A DNA stretch of 64,000 nucleotides from positions 2,604,001 to 2,668,000 of the forward strand of contig NZ_CP072380.1 of NCBI RefSeq assembly GCF_018128285.1, given 5' to 3'. A model generated the notes under the pieces. That model made no database searches and was not told the DNA's origin. It worked only from the letters and a program-made list of their open reading frames with translations. Below, one piece after another: positions 1 to 8,958 of the stretch (its first letter is position 1; each line of letters starts with the position of its first letter). The position numbers and the translations under genes are program-made. Source of the DNA: Atopobium sp. oral taxon 416 (GTDB taxonomy: Bacteria; Actinomycetota; Coriobacteriia; Coriobacteriales; Atopobiaceae).

Positions 1-360
1 GTTCCTCCGCATCGCGCAAAAGCCCTGCTTCTTTACCTTTTGCAACAACCGTTCCGGAAGGACAGCCCACATTGAGGTTGACTTCACTGTAGCCAAGCTC
101 GGCCAGAAGCCCTGCAGGCCAGACGAAACCGTCGGCATTCTTCGTCAGCAGCTGAGGGATGACAAGAAGGTCGTCCAGCTTCCTGAGCGCCTTCAGCGTC
201 TTCTCGGTGAAGGGCTTGCCCAGGTGTGCCGGTGCGATGAAGGGAAGACAGTATCTGTCGAGCTTGCCGAAGCAGGAGGCATGGACCTCGCGGAAAACAT
301 GTCCTGTTATTCCATTCCTTCCATAGGGGTGAGCGAGAATTCCACGGGCTTCTCCTTCAT
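1..360 (-). pseudogene. dus: tRNA-dihydrouridine synthase, N-terminal part, frameshifted
   Basis: Minus-strand reading starts MKEKPVEFSLTPMEG, then changes frame into ITGHVFREVHASCFG and continues to NLNVGCPSGTVVAKGKEAG before leaving the window. The MEGIT opening and the NVGCPSGTVVAKGKEAG block are the FMN/TIM-barrel signatures of Dus enzymes, which reduce uridine to dihydrouridine in tRNA. Only about 115 residues are inside the window. The frame change comes from a 5-bp tandem duplication (ATTCC twice, 309-318) between codons GGA and ATA; removing one copy restores the expected sequence exactly. In the downstream frame a TGA lies just upstream and no start codon follows, so the product is probably lost. 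A sequencing artefact cannot be excluded. Confidence 0.8.
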
Positions 361-492
361 CTCATCTCGGCAGAAACAACCATTCCCCCTTGTATCCGCT
401 GCTTGCGCATCTCTTCGGGAGTCATCCGCACAGAGAAAGAGGGAGACGCCCACAAGCATCTCTCTCCACGCAATCTTTCTGTCTTTGGATCT

Positions 493-2844
493 CTATGCCT
501 TGTGCCAAGGCGCATGGCCATTCACGATGTTGAGCAGGCTCTGCGCCAGCCAAGCCGGCATCGCTCCTCCTGCACAGTTCACGAGGCTGAAGAGCGCACA
601 TCCTGCGCTCGACTGTATCGACATGCGGCACTGGGGGTCGCTTGGATCGTCGTAGCCCTTCTCGATTGCACCGACGATCTGGTCCATCATGAATCGTGCG
701 ACCTTCGAGGTCTTTGCCATCTCGATGAGCGAGTCCGTCTCGTCGTAAGTGCCCTTTACATGGTGTGTTTCCTTGGGGACCGGCTTTCCGTAGAGTGCCT
801 CGAAGTCTGCAAGTGCCGGCTTCCCTTCCGGCTTCTCATACCAGGTGTCCGCAAGACGTGCATCAGCCAAGCTCTTCACAGCCTTTCCCTCGTGCTCGAT
901 CGTGCAGGCAAGCGGAAGGTCGTGCGCAGAGAATCCTGCATGCACGGTGTAGGTGCCACCGAGCTCCTGCCAGCCGTCCCTCCAGACGCGGAAGGCAGCA
1001 GGATCGAGCGCAATCTCGACCTGCTTCGTCTCTTTGGGCGTAAGCTCGACGCGCGCAAAGCCAGCGAGTGCAAGCACAGGTTCGGGAAGCCCATCCTTGG
1101 GTGCCGTGATATAGATCTGGGGCACGACAACACCGGTGCGCTTGCCTGTGTTCGTGACGGAAAGCGTAGCTGTCATGCCGTGGACGGCGAGGTCTTTCAT
1201 CTCAAATATCGTATAGGAAAGGCCTTCGCCGAAGTGATGCGCAACCGGCACCTTGGCCGTCTCGTAGTAGCGGTAGCCCACGAACGTGCCCTCGCGGTAC
1301 TGCGCCTGGCGGTGTGGCTCTCCCCACCAGCCCATGCATGGCACATCGCCTGCATGGAAAGGCCAGGTCTCCGTGAGCCTGCCGGAAGCGTCTGTGTCAC
1401 CTTCGAGCACATGCACGGTTGCCTTTGCTCCCGCTTCTCCGCCAAGGCCTGCCCAGAGCACGGCAGATACTTCCTTCTCCCAGGGAAGCTCGACGGCAGA
1501 TCCGCTCTGCACGACGACGACCGTATGCTTGGCTGCCGCGGCAACCGCACGCACGAGCTCGTCCATGCTAGAAGGAAGCTCCATGTCCTTCCGGTCATAG
1601 CCCTCGGACTCGATCGTCTCAGGAAGCCCCACAACGACAACTGCAACCTCGGCTGCACGTGCTGCTGCAACTGCCTCGTCCACGAGTGTCGGCGTCGTCG
1701 AGCCGTTCTTCGGATCGTAGCCGGCAGCATAGGTCCAGTCAGACCTCAGGCCAGCAAGCGTCTCGACCTTGCGAGCATTGATGTGGCTCGAGCCGCCACC
1801 CTGGTAGTGCGGCGTCTTTGCAAGGGCGCCGATGAGGGCGACCTTTGCATCCTTTGCAAGCGGCAGCACTCCGTCATTTGCAAGGAGCACCTGTCCTTCC
1901 TCTGCAACCTTCAAGGCAACAGCACGGTTGCCGGCAATGTCCACAGATGTGCTGCCTGCCTCAGCATGCTCAATCGCAAGCGCTGCAATCCTCTCCGCGC
2001 AGGCCGTGATGTCGGCCTCGCCGAGCGTGCCCGCGTGTACTGCATCGAGCGCCTGCTTCTCGAGGTGCTTGCCGGCGCCCGGCATCGCAAGGTCGCACGT
2101 CGCCTTGTACGCGGCGGCCCTGTCGTGCATGCCGCCCCAGTCTGTCGTGATGGCACCTTCGAAACCCCACTCGTCGCGCAGGATCTCGCACAGAAGATGC
2201 CTGTTATCCGAGCAGTAGATGCCATTGAGCATCACGTAGGCGCTCATGATCATTTCAGGCCTGGCATCACGCACGACCATCTCGAACGCCCTGAGATAGA
2301 TCTCACGCAGCGTCCTTTCGTCGATGAGGCAGTCATTCGAGAACCGCTTGTACTCCTGGGAGTTCACGGCAAAGTGCTTCACGCACGAGCCGGAGCCTGT
2401 CGACTGCACGCCCTTCACGTACTCGCTTGCCAAGGTGCCCGTGAGATACGGATCCTCAGAGAAGTACTCGAAATTCCTGCCGCAGAGTGGACTTCTCTTG
2501 ATGTTGAGTCCCGGACCGAGGACGACGCCGACACCAAGCGAGCGTGCCTCGGCACCGATTGCTGTGCCCATCTTTGCCACAAGCTCCCTGTCCCAGGTTG
2601 CTGCCGCCGTGGCAAGCGACGGGAAGCAGGTCGCCGGCTCCGATTTCGTCATTCCTTTCGCATCGGTGCCCGGCTTCTGGTAGCGAAGGCCGGAAGGGCC
2701 ATCGCTCACCGTGAGGGCAGGAAGGCCCTTTTCAGGGATGGCCTGCGTGCGCCAGAAGTCTGCACCGATACCGAGGTGCACCTTCTCCTCGAGCGTAAGA
2801 GAGGATACGACCTTCTCCGCCTTCTTCTTCGTGCTATCGTCCAC
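493..2844 (-). CDS. Glycoside hydrolase family 3 beta-glucosidase
   Basis: 783 residues, the usual size for a GH3 enzyme with a C-terminal fibronectin-III-like domain. No signal peptide is visible, so it should act in the cytoplasm on imported glycosides. The N-terminal TIM-barrel shows TVSDGPSGLR (about 45-54), KHF (156-158) and the nucleophile motif ITTDWGGMHD with Asp235. The second alpha/beta domain includes the YQGGGSSHI loop, and the FnIII-like domain lies around 610-690. The start is GTG at 2844, with AAGGAG 8 nt upstream. It sits 18 bp after the GH78 rhamnosidase and is the last gene of a symporter-rhamnosidase-glucosidase operon. Its location suggests trimming of glucose from rhamnosylated plant glycosides; the real substrate is not readable from sequence. 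Confidence 0.93.
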   Translation of the reverse strand: MDDSTKKKAEKVVSSLTLEEKVHLGIGADFWRTQAIPEKGLPALTVSDGPSGLRYQKPGTDAKGMTKSEPATCFPSLATAAATWDRELVAKMGTAIGAEARSLGVGVVLGPGLNIKRSPLCGRNFEYFSEDPYLTGTLASEYVKGVQSTGSGSCVKHFAVNSQEYKRFSNDCLIDERTLREIYLRAFEMVVRDARPEMIMSAYVMLNGIYCSDNRHLLCEILRDEWGFEGAITTDWGGMHDRAAAYKATCDLAMPGAGKHLEKQALDAVHAGTLGEADITACAERIAALAIEHAEAGSTSVDIAGNRAVALKVAEEGQVLLANDGVLPLAKDAKVALIGALAKTPHYQGGGSSHINARKVETLAGLRSDWTYAAGYDPKNGSTTPTLVDEAVAAARAAEVAVVVVGLPETIESEGYDRKDMELPSSMDELVRAVAAAAKHTVVVVQSGSAVELPWEKEVSAVLWAGLGGEAGAKATVHVLEGDTDASGRLTETWPFHAGDVPCMGWWGEPHRQAQYREGTFVGYRYYETAKVPVAHHFGEGLSYTIFEMKDLAVHGMTATLSVTNTGKRTGVVVPQIYITAPKDGLPEPVLALAGFARVELTPKETKQVEIALDPAAFRVWRDGWQELGGTYTVHAGFSAHDLPLACTIEHEGKAVKSLADARLADTWYEKPEGKPALADFEALYGKPVPKETHHVKGTYDETDSLIEMAKTSKVARFMMDQIVGAIEKGYDDPSDPQCRMSIQSSAGCALFSLVNCAGGAMPAWLAQSLLNIVNGHAPWHKA

Positions 2845-2862
2845 AGAAATGCTCCTTATTAC

Positions 2863-5517
2863 CTAATCCTTGCAATTGAAATGATGGGTGCCGGCACCGA
2901 CCGCCTTTTCCGTGCCGTCAGGCAAAATGATGTCGGCCGTGACATTGGCAGGAATCGCGATATCGAAGCTCCAGCCCGTATCCGTCCTCTTCCAGCCGGA
3001 TACAACCTCGCCATAAATGCTCGCATAGGCTGCCTTGGCATAGGAGAGATCTCCGCCCGGATGAGGTGCAATGCGGAAGTGGTGCTCGCCTGCGCACTCG
3101 ATGCCGCACATGCAACGGAAGAGCCAGGCGCAGATGGCACCTTTCGAATAGTGGTTGAGAGAGCCGATGCCGCCCTGCGCAGAGGTGCCTTCCCACGACT
3201 CCCATACGGTCGTCGCTCCCAACTTCGGCATGCAGAGCCACCCCGGCAGCTCCTCGTTCTCGAGGAGACGGTAGGCAGCCTTCAGGTCATACCCTGCAAG
3301 CACATCGAGGATGAGTGGCGTCGAGAGGAAACCTGTGCCGACCCTCCAGCCGTACATGTCGAGCGCTTCGATGAGACGCTTCTCGGCGAAGACCGTCTGC
3401 TCTTGGTCAAGAAGATGGAAGGCCAGGGGGCGCACGAGCCTGGCCTGGCGGTCCGTATCGAGCGTGTACTCCTGGAGGTGCGAGAGCTCCTGATAGGCTA
3501 GGCGGCACCCATCCGCATAGCGCTGGTAAAGCTTCTCGTCCTCGAGATGCCCGAGCTCGTGGGCAATCTCTGCCATGCGCGACATCACGAGCGCCGTATA
3601 GGCAGTCGCGACCTCGGGGTGCGGTGTCACGGTATCCTTCCAGTCCATCTTGTGAATATCCTCGGGCTCTGCCCACTCGCTGTAGCACTGGCCGGTATTG
3701 ACGAGGAACTTCTTCGCTTCGCGCGAGAGCACAATCCGCTTCGAGAACGCGCCCCTCTTTCCACATCTCTTCATCATAAATCCCGCATAGCGCTGCATGC
3801 CAGGATAGAACTCGGAGAGGATGCTCGGGTCGTTGTAGTGCTTCCAGTAGCGATACGGAATGAGGACGCCGGCATCGGCCCAGCCGACCGAGCCGTCGAG
3901 GAACTTCATGTAGGAGTCCACGCCGCCGTAGGGCGCGATCTGCGTGAACGCGCCATCCTTGCGCTGTGCATCGAAGAGGTCGTGCAGCCATTTGCGCTCG
4001 AACGTCTCACAGTCGAAGAGATAGGAAAAGGTCTCGAAGAAGATCTGTGCATCTCCCGACCAGCCATGGCGCTCGCGGGTCGGGCAGTCGGTCGGGATAT
4101 CGAGGGAGTTGCCCTTCGTGGACCAAACCGTGCAGCCGAAGAAGCGGTTCAGAAGCTCGTGCGAGCTCTCGAATGTCCCTGTCCTCAGCATGTCGGAATA
4201 GATGGCCTCGGCAAAGAGGTCTCCTTCATGCAAGTCCGTGTCGGTCTCGACCTCCACATAGCGGAAACCGAAGACGGCAAAGCGCATCTCATAGCTGTTC
4301 TCTCCCTCGCGGCAGACATACTCGACCTGCTGGAGCGGTGTCGCGAAGCCCTCGCGGGCACACTGGATGTTCTTGAGCGTGAGGTTTCCCTCGGAGTCGA
4401 GCAGCTCGCCTGCACGCAGGAGCACGTGCTGGCCTGCATGGGCCGAGATGGAAAAGCCGATCCAGCCTGCGATGTTCTGCCTGAGGTCGAAGAGAAGCCT
4501 GCCGTTCGGAGCCTTCTGGCACGCAGGCACGAAGCGCTCATGGGCACGCACCGGCACAGAGTCGGATGCGGTTGGCACGACCTTGCAGGTTGCAAGGCGC
4601 GCATGTCCCGAATAGCTGGGCACACGGGTCGCATCGACGATCTCGCCGTCCTTGTTGTCGGCGAAAAGGATGGGGCCATCATCCGACCATTCCCAGTCTT
4701 TACCGGAGCAGATGCACTCGGAGATCCCGTCCTTATAGGTAATCTCGAGCTGAGCCAGAAGCTTCGTCTGCGTGCCAAACTGGTTCAGGAGCCCCCAGGC
4801 GCCGGTCGAGCCGCGATACCACCCATCGGCGAGCTGGACCTCGAGCGCATGCGTACCCTCCTGGACCATATCGGTCACATCGTATGTCTGGTAGTGGATC
4901 CTCTTACGATAGTCCGTATATCCTGGCGCCATGCAGAAGTCGCCAACCTTGACACCATCGATCCTCGCCTCGTAGAGGCCGCAGGCCGTGATATAGAGAC
5001 GGGCACGCACAACCTGCTTTGCTGTTTTGATGAGGCGGCGGAAGCAGTCGGCAGGGAAGCGTCCCTCGATGATGGGCTCACACACGACCTGATCGGGCCC
5101 TGGTGGATGCATGGCAGAGATCATCTGCTTGAAGTTGCTGACGGCGCTCGACCTCTGGGACGGCACATCGTAGTCGCCGGAGATCCAGGACGCCCTCCAA
5201 TCTGCGGCATCGAGAAGCCCCATCTCGATCGTAGCGGCATCGGACCAGGGACCGGCTTTGCCCTCTTCATCCCAGATGCGCACCTGCCAGGAGACGCGCT
5301 CGCGGCTCCTGAGCGGGATGCCTGGCCACATGAGCTCCATTGAGGCGCTCTCAACCTTGCCGGTATCCCAGAGAAGGGAACCATCGTCTGCCCGGGAGAT
5401 TATCTCATAGGCGCTCTGGGCGATGCCACTCTCATCCTGCCAGCGCAGGCGGGGCAATGCCATATCGATTCCCAGCGGATTCGTGAGGCAAGCTGCCTCA
5501 AGATTCACTGCATGCAT
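2863..5517 (-). CDS. GH78 alpha-L-rhamnosidase
   Basis: 884 residues from the ATG at 5517, which has GGGAG upstream and follows the symporter stop by 4 bp; a longer reading to 5586 would overlap the symporter and is less likely. GH78 enzymes release terminal L-rhamnose by inversion. The order is N-terminal beta domains (SAYEIISRADDG, VSWQVRIWD), a rhamnosidase N domain (LYITACGLYEARIDG near 183-197), then the (alpha/alpha)6 catalytic barrel with DIPTDCPTRERHGWSGDAQ at about 473-491, which holds the acidic catalytic residues, and a C-terminal beta domain. There is no signal peptide, which fits uptake by the adjacent symporter before cleavage. Confidence in the family is high; natural substrate unknown (for example flavonoid rutinosides). 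Confidence 0.93.
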   Translation of the reverse strand: MHAVNLEAACLTNPLGIDMALPRLRWQDESGIAQSAYEIISRADDGSLLWDTGKVESASMELMWPGIPLRSRERVSWQVRIWDEEGKAGPWSDAATIEMGLLDAADWRASWISGDYDVPSQRSSAVSNFKQMISAMHPPGPDQVVCEPIIEGRFPADCFRRLIKTAKQVVRARLYITACGLYEARIDGVKVGDFCMAPGYTDYRKRIHYQTYDVTDMVQEGTHALEVQLADGWYRGSTGAWGLLNQFGTQTKLLAQLEITYKDGISECICSGKDWEWSDDGPILFADNKDGEIVDATRVPSYSGHARLATCKVVPTASDSVPVRAHERFVPACQKAPNGRLLFDLRQNIAGWIGFSISAHAGQHVLLRAGELLDSEGNLTLKNIQCAREGFATPLQQVEYVCREGENSYEMRFAVFGFRYVEVETDTDLHEGDLFAEAIYSDMLRTGTFESSHELLNRFFGCTVWSTKGNSLDIPTDCPTRERHGWSGDAQIFFETFSYLFDCETFERKWLHDLFDAQRKDGAFTQIAPYGGVDSYMKFLDGSVGWADAGVLIPYRYWKHYNDPSILSEFYPGMQRYAGFMMKRCGKRGAFSKRIVLSREAKKFLVNTGQCYSEWAEPEDIHKMDWKDTVTPHPEVATAYTALVMSRMAEIAHELGHLEDEKLYQRYADGCRLAYQELSHLQEYTLDTDRQARLVRPLAFHLLDQEQTVFAEKRLIEALDMYGWRVGTGFLSTPLILDVLAGYDLKAAYRLLENEELPGWLCMPKLGATTVWESWEGTSAQGGIGSLNHYSKGAICAWLFRCMCGIECAGEHHFRIAPHPGGDLSYAKAAYASIYGEVVSGWKRTDTGWSFDIAIPANVTADIILPDGTEKAVGAGTHHFNCKD

Positions 5518-5521
5518 GACC

Positions 5522-7003
5522 TTACTCCCTCGACTCGGTAGCTGCTGCCTCGTGACGGCTCTTGATCTCTGCCTGCTCCTGTCCAATCGTCTTTTCTACA
5601 TCGAGCTTCGAGAGCAGAAAGACGATAACGATGGAAGTAATGATGTCGAGGATCAGGAAGAAGAACACGAAGACGGCCTTCGTGGCGTCGGACTGCTGGG
5701 CGGCAACCGTCACGCCGTCCACGACCGAAGGCGGAATATAGCCCGTGACCGAGAGCATGAGGTTGAAGACGCCGTTTGCAATACCGCCACAGACAGTCTG
5801 GGTGATCGAGTAGATGGCACTCGACAGCCCATCACAGCGGAAGCCGAACCTCCACTCGCAGTGGTCGAGCACATCGGCGAAGAGCGCCATGAACACATAG
5901 GAGGCAGGAAGGCAGCCGATGTTCTTGATAAACTGGCCAACAAGGACGATCGGCATGCTCGTCGGGACGATGGCACAGATCGCAGAGCCGACAGCGACGA
6001 TAACGAAGCCGACAAGCGTCGTATTCCGAAGACCTGCACGTTTCGCAATCGGCCAGACGGCGAAGATACCAAGGCCCATCGGGATACCGCCGATAACGTT
6101 CACGAGCGTCATCGTTATGCCGTCATTGTAGGAGCCGAGAACATAGTTGCAGTAGTAGAGAAGTGACAGGTTCTTGAAGTTCATCGAGAGCGTGTAGATG
6201 AAGAGATAGAGCATAAGGACAAACCAGTAGCGGTCGTGGATGACAGTCTTGATCTGCTCGCGGAAGGGCAGAGGCTCTGTCTCTTCAGCCTCTCTCTGCT
6301 CCTCGGTCACGCGCTCGCGGGTGTAGTAGTATTCCATCAAGATCATAGGTAAAGCGATGGCGCCCAGGATCCAGCCCATAGTAGCCCAGGCCTCGCGGGA
6401 GGCGCCGAGGACCGGCAGCACGAACATCGGGAAGAGCATAGCGATGATGATGCCGGTCGCCATGGTCATCGCGATGTTGTTCATAACAGAAAGCGAGCCA
6501 CGGGCGTCGGAGTCGCGGGTCGAGAGCGGGACCATCAGGTTGTGCGCCATCGTATAGAATGAGTTTGCGCAGAGATAGAAGAGGTTGTAGGTGATCGTGA
6601 CCCAGATGACCTCAGCAGCGATGCCGAAATTCGGCACCGTGAAGCAGAGGGCCGAGGTAATGAAGAAAATCGGTGCCGAGATCAGAAGATAGGGACGGGC
6701 TTTGCCCTGACGGGTATGCGTGCGCTCGATGAGCTTTCCAACCCAGAGATTCACGGCGGCATTCGCGATCTTCGAGACGATCGGGAAGATGAGAAGGAAG
6801 AGTCCTCCCCACACGAGGGTGAGGCCCAGGGCATCTGTGTAGTAGACATTGAGATAGCTTGCAAGCACGGCGTTCACGAGCGCGGGCCCGATCGGCCCTA
6901 TAAGATAGCCGAAGATCTTCTCCTTAGCACCCACTTTGTCTGTCTTCACGCGCGAGTCGAAGATACGTCTGTTCATGAATGAGAGAGATATGCCGCCCGC
7001 CAT
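5522..7003 (-). CDS. GPH-family sugar/glycoside:cation symporter (MFS fold)
   Basis: 493 residues with about 12 hydrophobic segments. The opening RRIFDSRVKTDKVGAKEK followed by IFGYLIGPIGPALVNA is typical of glycoside-pentoside-hexuronide symporters, and the loop WVGKLIERTHTRQGKARP is the family's cytoplasmic signature. Start ATG at 7003 has GGAGG 7 nt upstream; an internal Met ten codons later lacks a ribosome site. It is the first gene of the operon and presumably imports the glycoside cut by the two hydrolases. It is divergent from the AraC regulator, sharing a 150-bp control region. Confidence 0.9.
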   Translation of the reverse strand: MAGGISLSFMNRRIFDSRVKTDKVGAKEKIFGYLIGPIGPALVNAVLASYLNVYYTDALGLTLVWGGLFLLIFPIVSKIANAAVNLWVGKLIERTHTRQGKARPYLLISAPIFFITSALCFTVPNFGIAAEVIWVTITYNLFYLCANSFYTMAHNLMVPLSTRDSDARGSLSVMNNIAMTMATGIIIAMLFPMFVLPVLGASREAWATMGWILGAIALPMILMEYYYTRERVTEEQREAEETEPLPFREQIKTVIHDRYWFVLMLYLFIYTLSMNFKNLSLLYYCNYVLGSYNDGITMTLVNVIGGIPMGLGIFAVWPIAKRAGLRNTTLVGFVIVAVGSAICAIVPTSMPIVLVGQFIKNIGCLPASYVFMALFADVLDHCEWRFGFRCDGLSSAIYSITQTVCGGIANGVFNLMLSVTGYIPPSVVDGVTVAAQQSDATKAVFVFFFLILDIITSIVIVFLLSKLDVEKTIGQEQAEIKSRHEAAATESRE

Positions 7004-7074
7004 GCGATTCCTCCAAGCTGTCTGGCCACTTTTCTGATGTTGGCAAGATTCTACGGAGGGAAAGCAGAAATGTA

Positions 7075-7107
7075 TGTCATATCTGTTCTATATTTGTCGT
7101 ATCTGTT
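7075..7107. promoter_or_regulatory. Putative AraC-type operator, two direct half-sites
   Basis: TGTCATATCTGTT (7075-7087) and TGTCGTATCTGTT (7095-7107) are direct repeats offset by 20 bp, about two helical turns, which is the usual layout for AraC-family sites. They lie between the symporter operon and the divergent AraC gene. Related sequence occurs upstream of the epimerase operon near 13.2 kb. Confidence 0.55.
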
Positions 7108-7153
7108 ATTGTGATGACAGGTGGCAGGAAACGGCGGATGAACGGCGGCGTCC

Positions 7154-8341
7154 ATGGACATCGGAGACCGCGACTATATAGCCCACCTCGTGACAGACAT
7201 CTCGATGGTGCCGGTCCGCGTCTATGCGGGCCACGACAAGATTCTCTTCTCGAGCCCTGCACCTTTCCCCCAGGACCCGGCAGACCCACTCCTGCCCCGC
7301 CTCGAGAAGGAATCATCGGAGGCCTTCTGCTTCGAGACGGACGACTTCGCGCTCTACGGGTGCGTGCGAACAGAGAAGCTCCTCTTCGTCGTGGGGCCGT
7401 TCTATGACAAGCGGCCCGACGAACTTACCCAAGAACGCCTCAGCATCGCCTTGGGCGTCCTTCCCGATCAGATGCCTGCCTTCAAGGAGGCCATGGACAC
7501 GCTTGGCATCATGCCCCGTGAGACCGCCCTCCTCATGACCTGCTCTCTCGGCTTTGCCCTCACAGGGAAACACCTCACGGTCGAAGACCTTGTAATCAGC
7601 AAAGAGTACCAGGAGGCGCTCTCGCGCGAGATGGCACAGGAGGAGTTCGGTCGCAACACATTCCGACCCGACGAGCGCACCCACTCGAGCCGCCAGGTCG
7701 AGCAGAAGATCTCCTCTTTCATCTCCCAAGGCAGGCCCCAGGAGCTTAGGAGCTACCTTGCAAGCATCCCGACCTTCCGTGCCGGCACGCTCACGAAGAG
7801 CTACCTCCGCCACACGAAGGACCTCCTGATCGTCGAGGCGACGCTCGCCTCGCGCGCTGCAATCGAGGGAGGTCTCGCCGAAGACGAAGCCTTGGGGCTC
7901 TCCGACGCCTATATCGGCCGCTGCGAAAGTATGCAGGACGTGAGCGAGATCGCTGATCTCGGCTGGCATATGCTCCTCGACTATGCAGAACGGGTCGAGA
8001 GGCTCAAGATAGGCAACGACCCCTCCCCCCTTGCCCGCGACGTTGCCGACTATGTGCATGCCTATATCTTCAAACCGATACAGACCCAGGAAGTGGCAGA
8101 TGCACTCTCGGTGAGCCGCGGATTTCTTTCTACGCAGTTCAAACGCGAGTGCGGCATCTCACTTTCTGCCTATATCCGGCGCGAGAAGGTGGAGGAGGCA
8201 AAGCGTCTCCTCAAGAACACCGACCAGCCACTCCTTGCCATCTCCATCTATCTCGGCTTCTGCTCCCAGAGCCACTTCAGCACAGTCTTCAAGAAGGCCA
8301 CGGGGATCACGCCAAACGGATGGCGGAAGCGCTACGCTTGA
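7154..8341 (+). CDS. AraC-family transcriptional regulator
   Basis: 395 residues. The C-terminal 95 residues carry the double helix-turn-helix of AraC/XylS proteins: ADALSVSRGFLSTQFKRE as the first unit and ISIYLGFCSQSHFSTVFKK as the second, ending GITPNGWRKRYA. The N-terminal 290 residues have no domain I can name with certainty; the middle part resembles the YSIRK-type sensing regions of Firmicute AraC proteins. The gene is divergent from the symporter-rhamnosidase-glucosidase operon, so it is the likely glycoside-responsive activator. Shared motifs suggest it may also act on the epimerase operon. Confidence 0.9.
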   Translation: MDIGDRDYIAHLVTDISMVPVRVYAGHDKILFSSPAPFPQDPADPLLPRLEKESSEAFCFETDDFALYGCVRTEKLLFVVGPFYDKRPDELTQERLSIALGVLPDQMPAFKEAMDTLGIMPRETALLMTCSLGFALTGKHLTVEDLVISKEYQEALSREMAQEEFGRNTFRPDERTHSSRQVEQKISSFISQGRPQELRSYLASIPTFRAGTLTKSYLRHTKDLLIVEATLASRAAIEGGLAEDEALGLSDAYIGRCESMQDVSEIADLGWHMLLDYAERVERLKIGNDPSPLARDVADYVHAYIFKPIQTQEVADALSVSRGFLSTQFKRECGISLSAYIRREKVEEAKRLLKNTDQPLLAISIYLGFCSQSHFSTVFKKATGITPNGWRKRYA

Positions 8342-8377
8342 GGCTCTCCAGGCTGTCTCTGCGGTGAGGAGTTCCAG

Positions 8378-8958
8378 ATGAAGCAGTACATCGTCGATGC
8401 CTTCACGGAGACCCTCTTCAAGAGTAATCCTGCCGCTGTCTGCCTTGTAGACGCCTGGTCTGAAGATTCCCTCATGCAGGCCATTGCGAAAGAGAATGCT
8501 CTCTCCGAGACGGCCTTCCTGCTTCCCAAGGAAGGATCCTATGGCCTTCGCTGGTTCACACCGAAAGGCGAGATCGACCTCTACGGGCATGCGACTCTGA
8601 CCTCTGCCTTTGTTGCAAACCAGATCCTGCACCGATACTTTCCTTCGAAACCGCAGGCGGCAGGCTCGACGTCGTACGGAGAGACGGCCTCTATGCGATG
8701 GATTTCCCTGCCTTTGCGCTGATACGCATGGACGTCACGCCTGCCATGGAGCGTACCTTCGGAGAGGTACCCAAGGAAACCTGGCTCGGAGAGGACCTTG
8801 TCTTCCCGGAGCTTCCAGGACCAGCCAACCAATCTGAAGTGCGGGTTGGCAGGAAAGATGGCACCGTCAGGCGCTGCCATGCCCGGTCCCTCATCCGGCA
8901 GGCCGGATTCTTCTGGCGCCTTTGTCGCTTCCTACCCCGATGCCGGCGACAGGAATAA
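8378..8958 (+). pseudogene. PhzF-family isomerase, frameshifted and truncated
   Basis: Starts MKQYIVDAFTETLFKSNPAA after GAGGAG and runs through ENALSETAFLLPKEG and FTPKGEIDLYGHATL, the N-terminal PhzF signatures (DxF, NPAAVC, GHATL). Near 8645 the reading shifts into FETAGGRLDVV and DGLYAMDFPAFAL, and near 8840-8880 it shifts again. It stops at a palindrome carrying an IS30 element. PhzF relatives are epimerases/isomerases often found beside metabolic regulators. At least two frame changes and the loss of the C-terminal third make this a decayed gene. Confidence 0.82.

Noticed and set aside
403-5343. Very long plus-strand open frames (403-3501 and 3547-5343)
   Set aside because: They are antisense to GH3 and GH78 genes with full family motifs and good starts; high GC gives open frames on the opposite strand. 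Their translations are Arg/His/Cys-rich with no family signature.
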